DNA of 35,261 bases from an uncultured Bacteroidia bacterium (GTDB taxonomy: Bacteria > Bacteroidota > Bacteroidia > Bacteroidales > Prolixibacteraceae): the NCBI GenBank assembly GCA_903902325.1, contig CAIUUO010000295.1, positions 1-35,261 of the forward strand, given 5' to 3'. Of this stretch, positions 1 through 9,568 are shown one piece after another. How positions within the stretch are numbered: the stretch's first letter is position 1; the number at the start of each line of letters is the position of its first letter. The notes below the pieces were generated by a model that saw nothing but the letters and a program-made list of their open reading frames with translations, made no database searches and was not told where the DNA came from. The position numbers and the translations under genes were made by a program.

Positions 1-58
1 AATTATTATGCCTCTCTAACATAATTCAATTTCTTAATTGAAGAATAATAGATAACTG

Positions 59-457
59 ATGATACCCGAAAAAAAAAATAGAGAAAATTTAAAAGTACTT
101 CTTGTCGAAGACAATCTTTTAAATCAAAAGTTATTAAATATCAACTTGTCAAAATTAAAATGTACAGTAACAACAGCAAATAATGGATTAGAAGGTGTTG
201 AAATTTTTAAAAAGCACACTTTTGACGTTATCATTATGGATTTGATGATGCCTGTAATGGATGGTTATGAATCTTCAAGAGAAATAAGAAAGATTGAAAA
301 TGAGGAGAAATCAAGAGGTTACACGCCAATTATTGCTTTTACTGCAAATACTTTTAACAATGATTTTCAAAAATGTATGGATAATGGGATGGATTATCTG
401 ATGGAGAAGCCTTTTAATTCATATAAGTTTGTAGAAATTATCGAATCATTTGATTAA
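59..457 (+). CDS. Stand-alone response regulator receiver protein (CheY-like)
   Basis: A 132-residue protein consisting only of a receiver domain. The acidic pair is E17-D18 (VLLVEDN), the phosphoacceptor is D61 in IIMDLMMP, the conserved Thr is T95 in AFTAN, and the conserved Lys is K117 in MEKPF. There is no output domain, so it probably passes a phosphoryl signal by protein contact, either with a histidine kinase or as the end of a phosphorelay. An in-frame stop lies 6 bases before the ATG, so it is not the read-through end of a hybrid kinase inside this window. A partner kinase upstream, outside the window, is likely because such receivers in Bacteroidota often sit beside hybrid kinases. 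Family assignment is secure; the signal sensed cannot be inferred. Confidence 0.9.
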   Translation: MIPEKKNRENLKVLLVEDNLLNQKLLNINLSKLKCTVTTANNGLEGVEIFKKHTFDVIIMDLMMPVMDGYESSREIRKIENEEKSRGYTPIIAFTANTFNNDFQKCMDNGMDYLMEKPFNSYKFVEIIESFD

Positions 458-515
458 GTAAGTTTTTATATAGTACATTACATCGCGCATATTTATATTG
501 CTATAAATTAAAAGA

Positions 516-1544
516 ATGGGGGAATTTATTGATTTAAGGGATGTTAAGGGTGAACCTTCTGACAAGGAGTTAGACAACCAGTTACGACCTTTAAAGTTTA
601 TGGATTTTGCCGGACAAACAAAAATTATTGAGAATATTCAGGTGTTTGTAACAGCTGCAATCATGCGTGGTGAATCGTTGGACCACGTACTTTTGCATGG
701 TCCGCCTGGACTTGGGAAGACTACTTTGTCAAATATCATTGCCAATGAATTAGGGGTTAAATTAAAATTGACATCTGGACCTGTTTTGGATAAACCAGGT
801 GATTTAGCAGGATTATTGACTAATCTTGAAAAAAATGATGTGCTTTTTATTGATGAAATTCATAGATTAAGTCCCATCGTTGAGGAATATTTATATTCTG
901 CAATGGAAGACTTTAGAATTGATATTTTGATTGATAAAGGTCCAAGTGCAAGATCAATACAATTAGAACTCAATCCATTTACTTTGATTGGAGCCACTAC
1001 CAGAAGTGGATTATTGACACGTCCGCTGCGTGCAAGATTTGGAATTACATGTCATTTAGAATATTATGATATTCAGGTATTAACAGGAATTGTAAAACGT
1101 TCTGCCAGAATTTTGGATGTTATAATTAGCGATGATGCTGCTTATGAGATTGCCAGAAGAAGCAGGGGAACACCTAGAATTGTCAATTCACTTTTGAGAC
1201 GAGTTAGAGATTTTGCAATGGTAAAAGGTGATGGAAAAATTGATCTTGATATTACAAAATATTCGCTTGAAGCCCTCAATATTGACCGTTATGGTCTGGA
1301 TGAAATGGACAACAAAATTCTCTCTACGATTATTGACAAATTTAAGGGAGGTCCGGTTGGTATTTCTACTATAGCAACGGCTGTTGGAGAAGATTCAGGA
1401 ACCATTGAAGAGGTATATGAACCATTCTTGATCAAGGAAGGATTTATTAAACGAACTCCAAGAGGGAGGGAAGTTACTGATTTGGCTTACACTCATTTAG
1501 GCAGGAAAAATAAGGGAGATGCAAATGCGATGACCCTCTTCTAA
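516..1544 (+). CDS. ruvB: Holliday junction branch migration DNA helicase RuvB
   Basis: 342 residues, the normal RuvB length. RuvB is the AAA+ ring motor that, with RuvA, drives branch migration of Holliday junctions before RuvC cleavage. Visible motifs are Walker A GPPGLGKT (62-69), Walker B VLFIDEIH (109-116), sensor 1 GATTRSG, the arginine-finger region RPLRARFG, and a C-terminal winged-helix domain ([10 protein letters not shown] through RTPRGR). The ATG at 516 gives the usual N-terminus ahead of the [10 protein letters not shown] segment. The TAA stop overlaps by 4 nt the stop codon of the convergent glutaminyl cyclase gene, leaving no room for an intergenic terminator. ruvA and ruvC are not in the window. 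Confidence 0.97.
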   Translation: MGEFIDLRDVKGEPSDKELDNQLRPLKFMDFAGQTKIIENIQVFVTAAIMRGESLDHVLLHGPPGLGKTTLSNIIANELGVKLKLTSGPVLDKPGDLAGLLTNLEKNDVLFIDEIHRLSPIVEEYLYSAMEDFRIDILIDKGPSARSIQLELNPFTLIGATTRSGLLTRPLRARFGITCHLEYYDIQVLTGIVKRSARILDVIISDDAAYEIARRSRGTPRIVNSLLRRVRDFAMVKGDGKIDLDITKYSLEALNIDRYGLDEMDNKILSTIIDKFKGGPVGISTIATAVGEDSGTIEEVYEPFLIKEGFIKRTPRGREVTDLAYTHLGRKNKGDANAMTLF

Positions 1545-2623
1545 TTGTCTTTTTGAATCAGCTTAATTTCAAATAATTTTGGCCACCACTTACCTGTTAC
1601 GTAAATTTTATCGGTTATTGGATTCCAGGCTATTCCATTCAATACATCCATCTGCTCTTCTTGACTCTGCACAATGGAACCGGATAAGCCTGCTAAATTG
1701 ACTTCACCTGTAATTTTTCCCGTTTTTGGATCGATAATGACTAGGTTGTCTGTTTGCCATATATTTGCCCAAATTTCACCTTTGATGTATTCGAGTTCAT
1801 TAATATTTTTTACAATATTATATTCATTACAAACCTGAATTTTTCTTTCTTCCTGAAATGTATCGGGATTGATAAAATAAACATTTTCAGTGCCATCACT
1901 CATGATTAAGGAGTGGCCATCATTGGTTAATCCCCATCCTTCCCTGGATTTGTATTTCCAGGTATTGAGAAGTTTAAATGTATTCAGATCATAAATAAAG
2001 CCAATCTGGTGCTTGTAGGTAAGTTCAAATATTTTATTGTTCAGAATAGTGATACCTTCTCCAAAATATTGATCTTCAAGTTTGTATTCTTTAGTTTTTT
2101 TACCTGTCTTCAGTTCCGTCTGAAAAATGAAAGAAGATTTTTCCTGACCTGTTCCTTCGTAAAGTACGTTATCATGAAATTCAAGCCCCTGGGTAAATCG
2201 TGCAGCATCATGAGGGTATACTGCCACAACCTGATAAGTATATTGGGTTGGTTTGCGATCAGATGTTACGAAGATTTCCTCATAATTGTCACCTGAAACA
2301 CCATCGGTCTTAGTGGCAGTAACTTTAATAATATGTTTACCAACACCAAAATATGTAGTTTTATAAATAAATGAATTGGTTAATATTTTAGAAGTTGTAA
2401 TGTGCTTACCATCAACAGATATTTCAATTTGATCAATTGAACCATCCTTTAATTTTGTTTGAAGATTAACGTTGATATCTATTCCAAGTTTATAACTCTT
2501 CTTTTGCGGATCCAATTGAAACGAGGTTACAGGGCGTCTCGAACGGCTGTTCGATTGGGCACAATTCATAAAAACCGTCAGAGCGAACAGAATTGACAAT
2601 AAAGGTAATGTGATCCGTCTCAT
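1541..2623 (-). CDS. Glutaminyl-peptide cyclotransferase family lipoprotein
   Basis: About 360 residues from the ATG at 2623. That start gives a basic N-terminus (MRRITLPLL), a hydrophobic stretch and a Cys (FMNCAQS), which looks like a lipoprotein signal although the lipobox is not canonical. An upstream in-frame start at 2686 would put an unlikely extension before the signal and overlap the promoter. After an Ig-like N-terminal region, the C-terminal ~240 residues read as a glutamine cyclotransferase beta-propeller: [51 protein letters not shown]. The family converts N-terminal Gln of peptides to pyroglutamate; here it would act in the periplasm or at the outer membrane. It is convergent with ruvB. 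Confidence 0.88.
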   Translation of the reverse strand: MRRITLPLLSILFALTVFMNCAQSNSRSRRPVTSFQLDPQKKSYKLGIDINVNLQTKLKDGSIDQIEISVDGKHITTSKILTNSFIYKTTYFGVGKHIIKVTATKTDGVSGDNYEEIFVTSDRKPTQYTYQVVAVYPHDAARFTQGLEFHDNVLYEGTGQEKSSFIFQTELKTGKKTKEYKLEDQYFGEGITILNNKIFELTYKHQIGFIYDLNTFKLLNTWKYKSREGWGLTNDGHSLIMSDGTENVYFINPDTFQEERKIQVCNEYNIVKNINELEYIKGEIWANIWQTDNLVIIDPKTGKITGEVNLAGLSGSIVQSQEEQMDVLNGIAWNPITDKIYVTGKWWPKLFEIKLIQKDN

Positions 2624-2653
2624 GAGATAAAATTTATGAAAAAAGAATTTTAA

Positions 2654-2661
2654 CAAAAATA
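2654..2661 (-). promoter_or_regulatory. Bacteroidota -7 element for the glutaminyl cyclase gene
   Basis: Read on the minus strand the sequence is TATTTTTG, matching the Bacteroidota sigma-ABfr -7 consensus TAnnTTTG, about 30 bases before the ATG at 2623. No clean -33 TTTG is present at the ideal spacing; a CAAG is seen (plus strand) about 22 bases further out. Confidence 0.45.
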
Positions 2662-2707
2662 GAATCTTATTTTGTAAGGAACACAAGGAGAGGAGAGATA
2701 CTTCAGT

Positions 2708-2715
2708 TATCTTTG
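2708..2715 (+). promoter_or_regulatory. Bacteroidota -7 element for the flippase gene
   Basis: TATCTTTG, an exact match to TAnnTTTG. It ends about 28 bases before the TTG at 2743, the preferred start of the flippase. A competing TTG at 2713 lies inside this element, which argues against that codon being the start. Confidence 0.45.
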
Positions 2716-2742
2716 TTTATTGTACGATTAAATTTATCTGAT

Positions 2743-4242
2743 TTGAGTGCACTTAAGAAATTAGCCGGAGACACCATGATATATGGTGTGCCAAGTATTG
2801 TTGGCCGTTTCCTGAATTTACTGCTTACACCCATTTACACCTGGACTTTTTTGCCGGGTGAATATGGAATACTTGGCAATTTGCTGGCTTATGTAGCTTT
2901 TTTTCAGGTTCTGCTTACCTATGGGATGGAAACTTCCTATTTCCGCTTTGCGAGTAAAAGCGACAAGCCCAATGAAGTGTTTGGAACTTCACTGATTTCA
3001 CTTACGGCAACCTCTGTATTTTTTGTATTAATCATCTCCCTTTTCTCCCGAAGAATTTCTGGATGGGTCGGATATCCGGATCAGCATTTGTATGTTGTCT
3101 GGATGGGTATTACAGTAGCGTTGGATGCCATTACGGCTATTCCCTTTGCCAAGCTCAGGCTGCAGGAGCGGCCAATCAAATTTGCATTTTTAAAGATGAT
3201 TAATATTGGAATCAACATTGTTCTGAATCTTTTTTGGATTTTACTTTGTCCGAGAGTTCTTGCCCATCACCCTGAGTCTTTTCTTCGGTTTTTCTACAAT
3301 CCTCAAATAGGTATTGGTTATGCCTTTTTATCTTATCTGATTGCTTCAGTTGTAACGTTGTTACTCTTCATACCTGATTTGGGTATCAAAAAACTTGTGT
3401 TCAGGAAAGAGAAACTCAAAGAGATGATGAAGTATGGCTGGCCAATACTCGTGGTAGGTATTGCCGGTATGGTTACTTTGAACATCGATAAAATTATGAT
3501 TCCTGAATTGATAAACAATGGTAAGGATCCGATGTACGAATTGGGAGTGTACACAGCGAATGGAAAACTCGCCATTTTAATGACCCTGTTTATTCAGGCA
3601 TTCAGATTTTCTTTTGAACCATTTTTGTTTTCCCATTACAAAAATGAAGCATCCAAGAAGATTTACAGTGTGATAATGAATTATTTTGTCATTTTTGGAC
3701 TTTTGATATTCATAGGAGTACTTTTTTATATAGATATTTTTAAATATTTTATAGGATCTAAAGAGTCCGGGTATCACGAAGGAATGAGAATCGTGCCATG
3801 GATGCTGATGGGGAATCTTTTTCTTGGGATCTTCTATACCCAGTCGCTTTGGTACAAACTAACAGATCAGACGCATTATGGGGCAATTTTCTCTATTGTA
3901 GGAGGTATTATCACCCTACTCATCAATATTTTGTTTATTCCAATTTTGGGATACATGGCATCAGCCATTGCCTTTTTTGTCTCAACGCTGGTTACCACCC
4001 TAATCTCCTATTATTACGGGCAAAAACATTTCCCGATTCAGTATGACCTTAAAAAAATTGGATCCTATTTTGTCGTTGCTATCGCATTGTATATCATAGA
4101 AATGAATATACATTTAAGCGGGTTGGTTCTCAAATACGGTTTCAAGACAATTTTGTTCTCTTTGTTCCTACTCTTTATCTGGTACAATGAAAAATCAGAT
4201 TTAAAGAGATTGTTGCCAAAGCGATTGGATGTGGATATATGA
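2743..4242 (+). CDS. Polysaccharide biosynthesis / Wzx-type flippase (MATE/MOP superfamily)
   Basis: About 499 residues with roughly 12-14 hydrophobic segments throughout. The N-terminus SALKKLAGDTMIYGVPSIVG followed by RFLNLLLTPIYTW is typical of Bacteroidota oligosaccharide flippases that move undecaprenyl-linked glycans across the inner membrane. Start choice: no ATG precedes this motif. TTG codons are present at 2713 and 2743; 2743 gives the family-typical start and 2713 falls within a -7 promoter element. The first ATG (2776) would remove part of helix 1. No glycosyltransferases lie nearby, so the substrate is unknown; the lipid-linked peptidoglycan precursor is one possibility. Confidence 0.88.
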   Translation: MSALKKLAGDTMIYGVPSIVGRFLNLLLTPIYTWTFLPGEYGILGNLLAYVAFFQVLLTYGMETSYFRFASKSDKPNEVFGTSLISLTATSVFFVLIISLFSRRISGWVGYPDQHLYVVWMGITVALDAITAIPFAKLRLQERPIKFAFLKMINIGINIVLNLFWILLCPRVLAHHPESFLRFFYNPQIGIGYAFLSYLIASVVTLLLFIPDLGIKKLVFRKEKLKEMMKYGWPILVVGIAGMVTLNIDKIMIPELINNGKDPMYELGVYTANGKLAILMTLFIQAFRFSFEPFLFSHYKNEASKKIYSVIMNYFVIFGLLIFIGVLFYIDIFKYFIGSKESGYHEGMRIVPWMLMGNLFLGIFYTQSLWYKLTDQTHYGAIFSIVGGIITLLINILFIPILGYMASAIAFFVSTLVTTLISYYYGQKHFPIQYDLKKIGSYFVVAIALYIIEMNIHLSGLVLKYGFKTILFSLFLLFIWYNEKSDLKRLLPKRLDVDI

Positions 4243-4256
4243 CCAAATATGTTTCT

Positions 4257-4264
4257 TATCTTTG
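4257..4264 (+). promoter_or_regulatory. Possible -7 element upstream of dut
   Basis: TATCTTTG matches TAnnTTTG and lies 15 bases after the flippase stop codon. It would give a leader of about 100 bases before dut at 4376. No -33 TTTG is visible at the right spacing, so this is only suggestive. Confidence 0.3.
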
Positions 4265-4375
4265 GCGATTAAATTGCAGGGTGAAAAGTAGTTATTAAAA
4301 TATTCCTGAGAATGGGATGACGGTCGAAACTACTGGTTATCAGGCAAAATTTTTTGTTAAATTTCTTGGATCCAT

Positions 4376-4810
4376 ATGATAGTTAAAATAGTCAACAAAT
4401 CTCAAAATAGCTTACCGCATTACAGTACCCTGAAATCGGCTGGAATGGATCTTCGGGCCGATTTATCCGAACCGCTCGTACTAAAACCGCTGGAAAGAAT
4501 TTTGGTTCCAACAGGACTTTTTATCCAATTACCGGATGGTTTCGAGGCGCAGATCAGGCCCAGGAGTGGACTTGCCATCAACAAGGGGGTTACTGTTCTC
4601 AATTCACCCGGGACCATTGATGCTGATTACAGGGGCGAGATAAAGATTATATTGGTCAATTTGTCTCAGGAAGATTTTGTTGTGGCCAATGGCGAAAGAA
4701 TTGCACAAATGGTTATTTCTTCGTATAATCAGGTTGATTGGGAGGAAGTGGAACAACTCGAAGAAAGCGAAAGAGGAGAAGGTGGGTTTGGACATACCGG
4801 AAAGCATTGA
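4376..4810 (+). CDS. dut: Deoxyuridine 5'-triphosphate nucleotidohydrolase (dUTPase)
   Basis: 144 residues, the usual length for a homotrimeric dUTPase. It hydrolyses dUTP to dUMP and pyrophosphate, keeping uracil out of DNA and feeding thymidylate synthesis. All five family motifs are present: AGMDLRA (22-28), RPRSGLA (61-67), the beta-hairpin [11 protein letters not shown] (79-89) with the catalytic Asp, ERIAQMVI (107-114), and the C-terminal [10 protein letters not shown] (133-142). It is followed after 19 bases by the TPR lipoprotein gene, so it is probably co-transcribed with the envelope genes downstream. Confidence 0.97.
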   Translation: MIVKIVNKSQNSLPHYSTLKSAGMDLRADLSEPLVLKPLERILVPTGLFIQLPDGFEAQIRPRSGLAINKGVTVLNSPGTIDADYRGEIKIILVNLSQEDFVVANGERIAQMVISSYNQVDWEEVEQLEESERGEGGFGHTGKH

Positions 4811-4829
4811 CATGTGCGAATAAAACAGA

Positions 4830-6599
4830 ATGATGAGTAAAACGATATATTTTTATGGGGTGGCACTGGCCCTCCTTTTTATTTTTGATTCATGCAAGGC
4901 ACCGCAACAAACTGTTAAGAAATTGGTTTCTGAAGAGGAGAGTAAAAATCTTTCCCTGTTGACGGATGATCAGAAACAGCAGTTTCAGTACCTGTTCATT
5001 GAAGGAATCAAGCAAAGAACGCTCGGAAATGTCGATGAAGCAATTAAGATATTTTCCCGATGCCTTGAAATGGATCCTTCTTCTTCAACCTCCTTGTATG
5101 AAATAGCCAATATCCACCTCGTACGGGGTGATTTCCAGAGTGCCATGATCATGCTTGAAAGGGCGGTTTCCCTTAATCCCCAAAACAAGTATTATCAGGT
5201 TTTGCTGGCTAAAATATATCAGCAAAATAAACTGTACGAAAAGGCTGCCAAAACTTTTGAAGTGCTTTCTGAATTAGTTCCTGATAACGATGAATATCCC
5301 CTTTACCGTGCCGACATGTACAGCATGGCAGGGAAACTGGACGTAGCACTTGCCTGTTATGATGAACTTGAGAAAAAGTGGGGAATTACCGAATCATTGG
5401 CGCTTGGAAAGCAGGCCATCTATCTTAAGCAGGGCAAAAAAAAGGAGGCTTACAATGAGATAGAAACCCTGATCAAACAAAACCAGGTTAACACAAAATA
5501 CTATGGTTTGTTGGCTGATATGTATTTGGCTGATAGTGTGATGGATAAATCCCTAGAGTATTACAATAAACTATTGCAATTCAAGCCTGATGATGGGTTT
5601 GTTCACTTTTCCCTTGCAAATTATTACCGGATAGCCAAAGATTATACCAAGGCGTTTGAAAACATTAAAATTGGTTTTGAAGATGCCAATCTTGAACTTG
5701 AAACCAAAGTTCAAATGTATCTGCTTCTTGTACAGTCTGATGATCATCATTTGACAGATGGGCAGCAGTTGGAATTGATACATATATTAATCGATAAGCA
5801 CATTGATGATGAACGGCCAAGGTCGCTTCTTGCCGAATATTACCTGGGTAAAAAACAAAATAGTGAGGCACGTGAACAGTTGCGACTGGTAGTTGAAATA
5901 AACAAGGGAAATTATGCTTACTGGGAAAGACTGCTATTTGTTGAAAATGATTTATCAGACTGGAAATCAATGGAAACTGATAGCAAGACAGCTGTTAAAT
6001 ATTTTCCTGAGCAACCTATTCTTTATGTTTTGGATGCTGTTGCTAAGATACAGTTGGGAGACTTCCAGGATGTCTATGCTGTTCTCGATTCAGCCGAGGT
6101 AAAGGCAAACAACAATGTACAGGTTCTTTCCCAGGTATATACTTACCGGGCTGAAGTCTATTACAAGCAAAAAAAATACGACGAAGCATACAAATGGTTT
6201 GACAAAGTGGTGGAGATTGATCCACAGAATTATATGGCAATGAACAACTATGCTTATTATTTGTCGTTAAGATCTTTAAAATTGGATGTTGCAGAAAAAC
6301 TCAGCAATCTTGTGATTAAGAATAATCCCAACAATTCAACGTATCTTGATACGTATGCGTGGGTATTGTTTAAAAAGAAGGATTACCAGCTTGCTAAATT
6401 TTATATGGAATCGGCTTTATCAAACAGCACGGAGGAGAATCCGGTTTTGGTTGAACACTATGGAGATATTCTGTTTTTTCTGAACGAAAAAGAGAAAGCA
6501 ATACAGCAATGGGAAAAATCCTTGAAAATGGGTAATCAATCCAAGGTATTGCCTGAAAAGATCCAAAAGATTATTTTCATAGAATCTGTTGAAGATTAG
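4830..6599 (+). CDS. Tetratricopeptide-repeat lipoprotein
   Basis: 589 residues. The N-terminus has a hydrophobic stretch ending in FIFDSCKAP, a Bacteroidota-type lipoprotein signal. The rest is a chain of TPR units, for example GNVDEAIKIFSRCLEMDPSS, RAVSLNPQN, KYDEAYKWFDKVVEIDPQNY and KAIQQWEKSLKMG. The last units resemble the bacterial-transcription-like TPR type (NAYAWVLF-like, here TYAWVLFKKKDYQLAKFYME). It is probably a periplasmic scaffold. The two genes that follow (DUF4292 lipoprotein, EnvC-like protein) form a neighbourhood known from Bacteroidota, which suggests a shared envelope or cell-division role. Two ATGs in a row (MMSK) make the exact start ambiguous by one codon. Confidence 0.9.
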   Translation: MMSKTIYFYGVALALLFIFDSCKAPQQTVKKLVSEEESKNLSLLTDDQKQQFQYLFIEGIKQRTLGNVDEAIKIFSRCLEMDPSSSTSLYEIANIHLVRGDFQSAMIMLERAVSLNPQNKYYQVLLAKIYQQNKLYEKAAKTFEVLSELVPDNDEYPLYRADMYSMAGKLDVALACYDELEKKWGITESLALGKQAIYLKQGKKKEAYNEIETLIKQNQVNTKYYGLLADMYLADSVMDKSLEYYNKLLQFKPDDGFVHFSLANYYRIAKDYTKAFENIKIGFEDANLELETKVQMYLLLVQSDDHHLTDGQQLELIHILIDKHIDDERPRSLLAEYYLGKKQNSEAREQLRLVVEINKGNYAYWERLLFVENDLSDWKSMETDSKTAVKYFPEQPILYVLDAVAKIQLGDFQDVYAVLDSAEVKANNNVQVLSQVYTYRAEVYYKQKKYDEAYKWFDKVVEIDPQNYMAMNNYAYYLSLRSLKLDVAEKLSNLVIKNNPNNSTYLDTYAWVLFKKKDYQLAKFYMESALSNSTEENPVLVEHYGDILFFLNEKEKAIQQWEKSLKMGNQSKVLPEKIQKIIFIESVED

Positions 6600-6603
6600 A
6601 ATC

Positions 6604-7479
6604 ATGAAGTATAAAATTGTTATCAGTTATCTGGTCTTTATAATTGTTGTTTTGGCCGGATGTAAACATGCCGAAAAGGTTGTTATCGAGAAAAAAGTCA
6701 AGCCGATTTCTGTCAGGCGATGTATTCGGATGGTGTATGAAAATGAACTAAAATATAAAACTTTATCGGTCAAAAAGGTAAGTCTGGCTATCAACAATGA
6801 TGGTGATGCCAAGTCATTCAGAGGGTTATATAAAATAAGGAAAGACAGTGTGATTCAGGTTTCAGCCCAAAAGTTGACCATACCAGTTGGCAGACTTGAA
6901 CTGAGTGTGGATTCATTTAAGGTTGTCGACCATTACGATAAGCTCGCATTTGCAGGTTCCATACAAAATATCAGCGATTTAATTGAGACTGACTTTGTTG
7001 ATTATCAAACTATCCAGTCAATTTTGAGTAATCATATCCAATCTATCAAACAAGATCAAAAGGAAAATCCATTTAGGGAATATGTTATGAATATTGCTGA
7101 GAATATGTACAAGATATCCTCTATCAGGGAGCGCCGTTTCAATAAATTTGCCAATAACGAACAAAAACTGGAGCGTTTTAAACAAAGAAATGATGACCAG
7201 CATCTGGTCAAGCAGGATATATATATTGATCCTGATATCTTTGTGGTCAGGAAAGAGGTGTACAATGATATTGATGCCGGCCGTATCGTTTCCATCGAGT
7301 TTTCTGATTTTAAAGCCTTGGGTGAGAAATGGTTCCCCGGCAAAATACATGTGGGGATGTCTGGTAAGAAAAAGTTGGATGTGGAATTGGAATTATCAAA
7401 GGTCTCTATAAATGACGAAACTGAGTTTGGTTTTAGTATTCCTTCCAAATACAAACGGGAAGCTATACAAAAAAAGTAA
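6604..7479 (+). CDS. DUF4292 family lipoprotein
   Basis: About 291 residues from the ATG at 6604, which gives MKYKIVISYLVFIIVVLAGC: a lipoprotein signal with lipobox LAGC. A TTG at 6589 in the same frame lies inside the TPR gene and is not needed. The body is a beta-rich pattern (FRGLYKIRKDSVIQVSAQ, VGRLELSVDSFKVVDHYDK, IDAGRIVSIEFSDF) resembling outer-membrane lipoproteins of the LolA/LolB-like group, and it matches what I recall as DUF4292. It lies 4 bases after the TPR gene and 28 bases before the EnvC-like gene, so the three are probably co-transcribed. A role in lipoprotein or envelope handling is inference from the fold. Confidence 0.8.
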   Translation: MKYKIVISYLVFIIVVLAGCKHAEKVVIEKKVKPISVRRCIRMVYENELKYKTLSVKKVSLAINNDGDAKSFRGLYKIRKDSVIQVSAQKLTIPVGRLELSVDSFKVVDHYDKLAFAGSIQNISDLIETDFVDYQTIQSILSNHIQSIKQDQKENPFREYVMNIAENMYKISSIRERRFNKFANNEQKLERFKQRNDDQHLVKQDIYIDPDIFVVRKEVYNDIDAGRIVSIEFSDFKALGEKWFPGKIHVGMSGKKKLDVELELSKVSINDETEFGFSIPSKYKREAIQKK

Positions 7480-7507
7480 TTTTTGAACAAGAGGTGAAAG
7501 GGAAATA

Positions 7508-8725
7508 ATGGTTGATCTTTGGGAAAAGAAATTTGTCTGGATATTTTTTCTGATACTGGTTTTTTCTTATTCTTATGGGCAGAATAAATCAATCAATGAT
7601 TTACGTAAAGAAAAGGAAAAGACAAGCCAGGAGATTGACTACATCAACCATTTATTGAAAGAAACTGATCAAAATGCCAAAACGTCGATTAGCCGGTTAA
7701 CCATTCTCGAGCAGAAAATTCATTTACAGGAAAAATTGATTTCAAACATCAATAACGAGTTAGGATATCTGGATTCGACCATTGCAAGGACCACTCAGAA
7801 CATTGACTCCCTGAATACAGATCTGATTTTGATTAGAAACCGTTATGCTGGCATGATCCGTTATGCCAGAAGAAATCAGAATCAAAACAATCAGTTGGTA
7901 TTTTTACTCTCGGCGGATGATTTCAATCAGGCTTACAAGCGATTTGCCTATTTGAAGCAATATGCTGATTACAGGAGGACGCAGGCAGAGGAAATTACAG
8001 CATTAAAGGAAAAACTAAATGAATTGGTCGTCAGTCTTAACAAGCGTAAAGCTGACAAGGAACAATTGCTTTCATCCAGAGTTAGTCAGTCGGAAAAATA
8101 TGCCAAACAAAAGGCAGAACAGAAAGAGTACTTTGCAGCGTTACAAAAAAAGGATAAAGAGTTAAAGAAGAAGCTCGAAAATCAGCAGAAAATTGCCTTG
8201 AAGCTTGAGAAGGAAATTGAAAAAAGTATCGCAGAAGAGGCCAGAAAAGCTGCAGCGAAAACCTCAAAGGTTCCCGGAGCAAAACCATCCCCTGAGTTGA
8301 AAATTTTATCTGACGATTTCTCCAAAAACAAGGGAAAACTGCCTTGGCCGCTACAGCGGGGATTGATCACGGACCATTTTGGGGAACATCCCGATCTGGT
8401 GCTAAAACATGTAGTAAGGAAGAATTCCGGAATTGACTTTACGACAGAATCTGGAGCCAAGGCGCGTGCTGTATTTAAAGGAGAGGTAACCAAAGTTTTG
8501 GCCATTCCGGGTGGTAACTGGGCTATTATCTTAAGACATGGAAGTTACCTGACCGTTTATTCCAATCTTGCGAGTGTTTCTGTTCAGGCAGGCCAGAAGG
8601 TTGACACCAAGCAAGAGCTCGGAACTATCTTTACCGACAGGGAAGATGATAACAAGACCGTACTGAAGTTCCAGCTATGGTTTGAAAACAACAAACAAGA
8701 CCCGGAGCAATGGATCAGTATGTAG
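7508..8725 (+). CDS. EnvC-like murein hydrolase activator (degenerate M23/LytM domain)
   Basis: 405 residues: signal peptide (about 1-24, ending SYSYGQ), a long heptad-rich coiled coil (about 26-265), then a LytM/M23 domain (about 280-405). The M23 zinc ligands are mostly lost: the HxxxD site reads KNSGIDF (His replaced), the HxH site reads LKFQLWF, and the YxHL strand reads YSNL. Only the Asp and the His in ILRHGSYL remain. This fits EnvC/NlpD-type proteins, which activate amidases rather than cut peptidoglycan themselves. It acts in the periplasm at division sites. It ends 3 bases from the convergent Crp/Fnr gene, with no terminator hairpin seen. Confidence 0.87.
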   Translation: MVDLWEKKFVWIFFLILVFSYSYGQNKSINDLRKEKEKTSQEIDYINHLLKETDQNAKTSISRLTILEQKIHLQEKLISNINNELGYLDSTIARTTQNIDSLNTDLILIRNRYAGMIRYARRNQNQNNQLVFLLSADDFNQAYKRFAYLKQYADYRRTQAEEITALKEKLNELVVSLNKRKADKEQLLSSRVSQSEKYAKQKAEQKEYFAALQKKDKELKKKLENQQKIALKLEKEIEKSIAEEARKAAAKTSKVPGAKPSPELKILSDDFSKNKGKLPWPLQRGLITDHFGEHPDLVLKHVVRKNSGIDFTTESGAKARAVFKGEVTKVLAIPGGNWAIILRHGSYLTVYSNLASVSVQAGQKVDTKQELGTIFTDREDDNKTVLKFQLWFENNKQDPEQWISM

Positions 8726-8728
8726 GCA

Positions 8729-9433
8729 TCAGTATTTTGAGAGGTTGGCCACTTTTGTCAGGGCCTGGATGTTGATGATCTTAATTTTACGACCCTGAAG
8801 ATCAATTAGTTTATCTTGTTTGAATTCGGATAAAAGCCGGATGATGGATTCAGTTGCGGTGCCTACCATATTGGCAAGTTCTTCCCTGGTGAGTGAAATC
8901 TGCAGGGTTTTTTCTGCATCAAGATCAAACTCCTGCTTGAGCAGCAAAAGTACTTCCGCTAATCTCTCCCTGACTGTTTTTTGGGCGATATCGGTGATGT
9001 AATCATTGGCCTCTTTCAATTCGGCACAAACTATTTTGAGCATTGCCAGGGAGAATTTCCAGTTTCTTTCAATCAGGTTAAGTAATGTTTTATACGGGAT
9101 ATGACACAGAGTTGCTTCCTCGATGGTTTTGGCTGAGGTGCAAGCAGACTCCTGACTTAGTAATGAGCGATAGGCAATGATATCTCCTTTTTTGGCAAAC
9201 CGGATGATCTGCTCTTTTCCGTCAATACCAGTTTTATATATCTTTACAATTCCTCTTGTGATGCAGTAAAAACCTGTCAGACGACTACCTTCTTTATACA
9301 AAACACTCCCTTTTTTGTAGGCAGAACAGACCTTCTCATTGTTCAGGCTTCTCATTTCATCTTCTGTTAATGACTGGAAGAAACGAAAACCGGTCAAACT
9401 GACATCTTCTGTTAAGTTGTTGTTGTTCTTCAT
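8729..9433 (-). CDS. Crp/Fnr-family transcriptional regulator
   Basis: 234 residues. Residues about 15-130 form a cyclic-nucleotide-binding-type beta-roll (KKGSVLYKEGSRLTGFYCITRGIVKIYKTG, then QIIRFAKKGDIIAYRSLL). A linking helix and a C-terminal winged helix-turn-helix follow (SLTREELANMVGTATESIIRLLSEFKQ). The N-terminus lacks the Cys cluster of oxygen-sensing Fnr, so redox sensing through a 4Fe-4S cluster is not supported. It is divergent from the YceI-family gene across a 135-base intergenic region, so it could regulate itself or that gene. A -7 element TATATTTG lies 35 bases upstream. Confidence 0.9.
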   Translation of the reverse strand: MKNNNNLTEDVSLTGFRFFQSLTEDEMRSLNNEKVCSAYKKGSVLYKEGSRLTGFYCITRGIVKIYKTGIDGKEQIIRFAKKGDIIAYRSLLSQESACTSAKTIEEATLCHIPYKTLLNLIERNWKFSLAMLKIVCAELKEANDYITDIAQKTVRERLAEVLLLLKQEFDLDAEKTLQISLTREELANMVGTATESIIRLLSEFKQDKLIDLQGRKIKIINIQALTKVANLSKY

Positions 9434-9467
9434 TATATCAATTAAAGTTGAAGATAAATTTAGCCTT

Positions 9468-9475
9468 CAAATATA
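9468..9475 (-). promoter_or_regulatory. Bacteroidota -7 element for the Crp/Fnr gene
   Basis: On the minus strand the sequence is TATATTTG, an exact TAnnTTTG match 35 bases before the ATG at 9433. No -33 TTTG is visible at the ideal distance. The imperfect palindrome around CATATGTAT (about 9479-9488) sits just upstream and could be an operator, but that is speculative. Confidence 0.5.
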
Positions 9476-9568
9476 CAACATATGTATGGATCTTCCTATT
9501 TCTGTGTTTTGAAACAAAAAAAGTACCGTGTTCGTAAACGACAATATAATATAAAATATTAATCAGTT

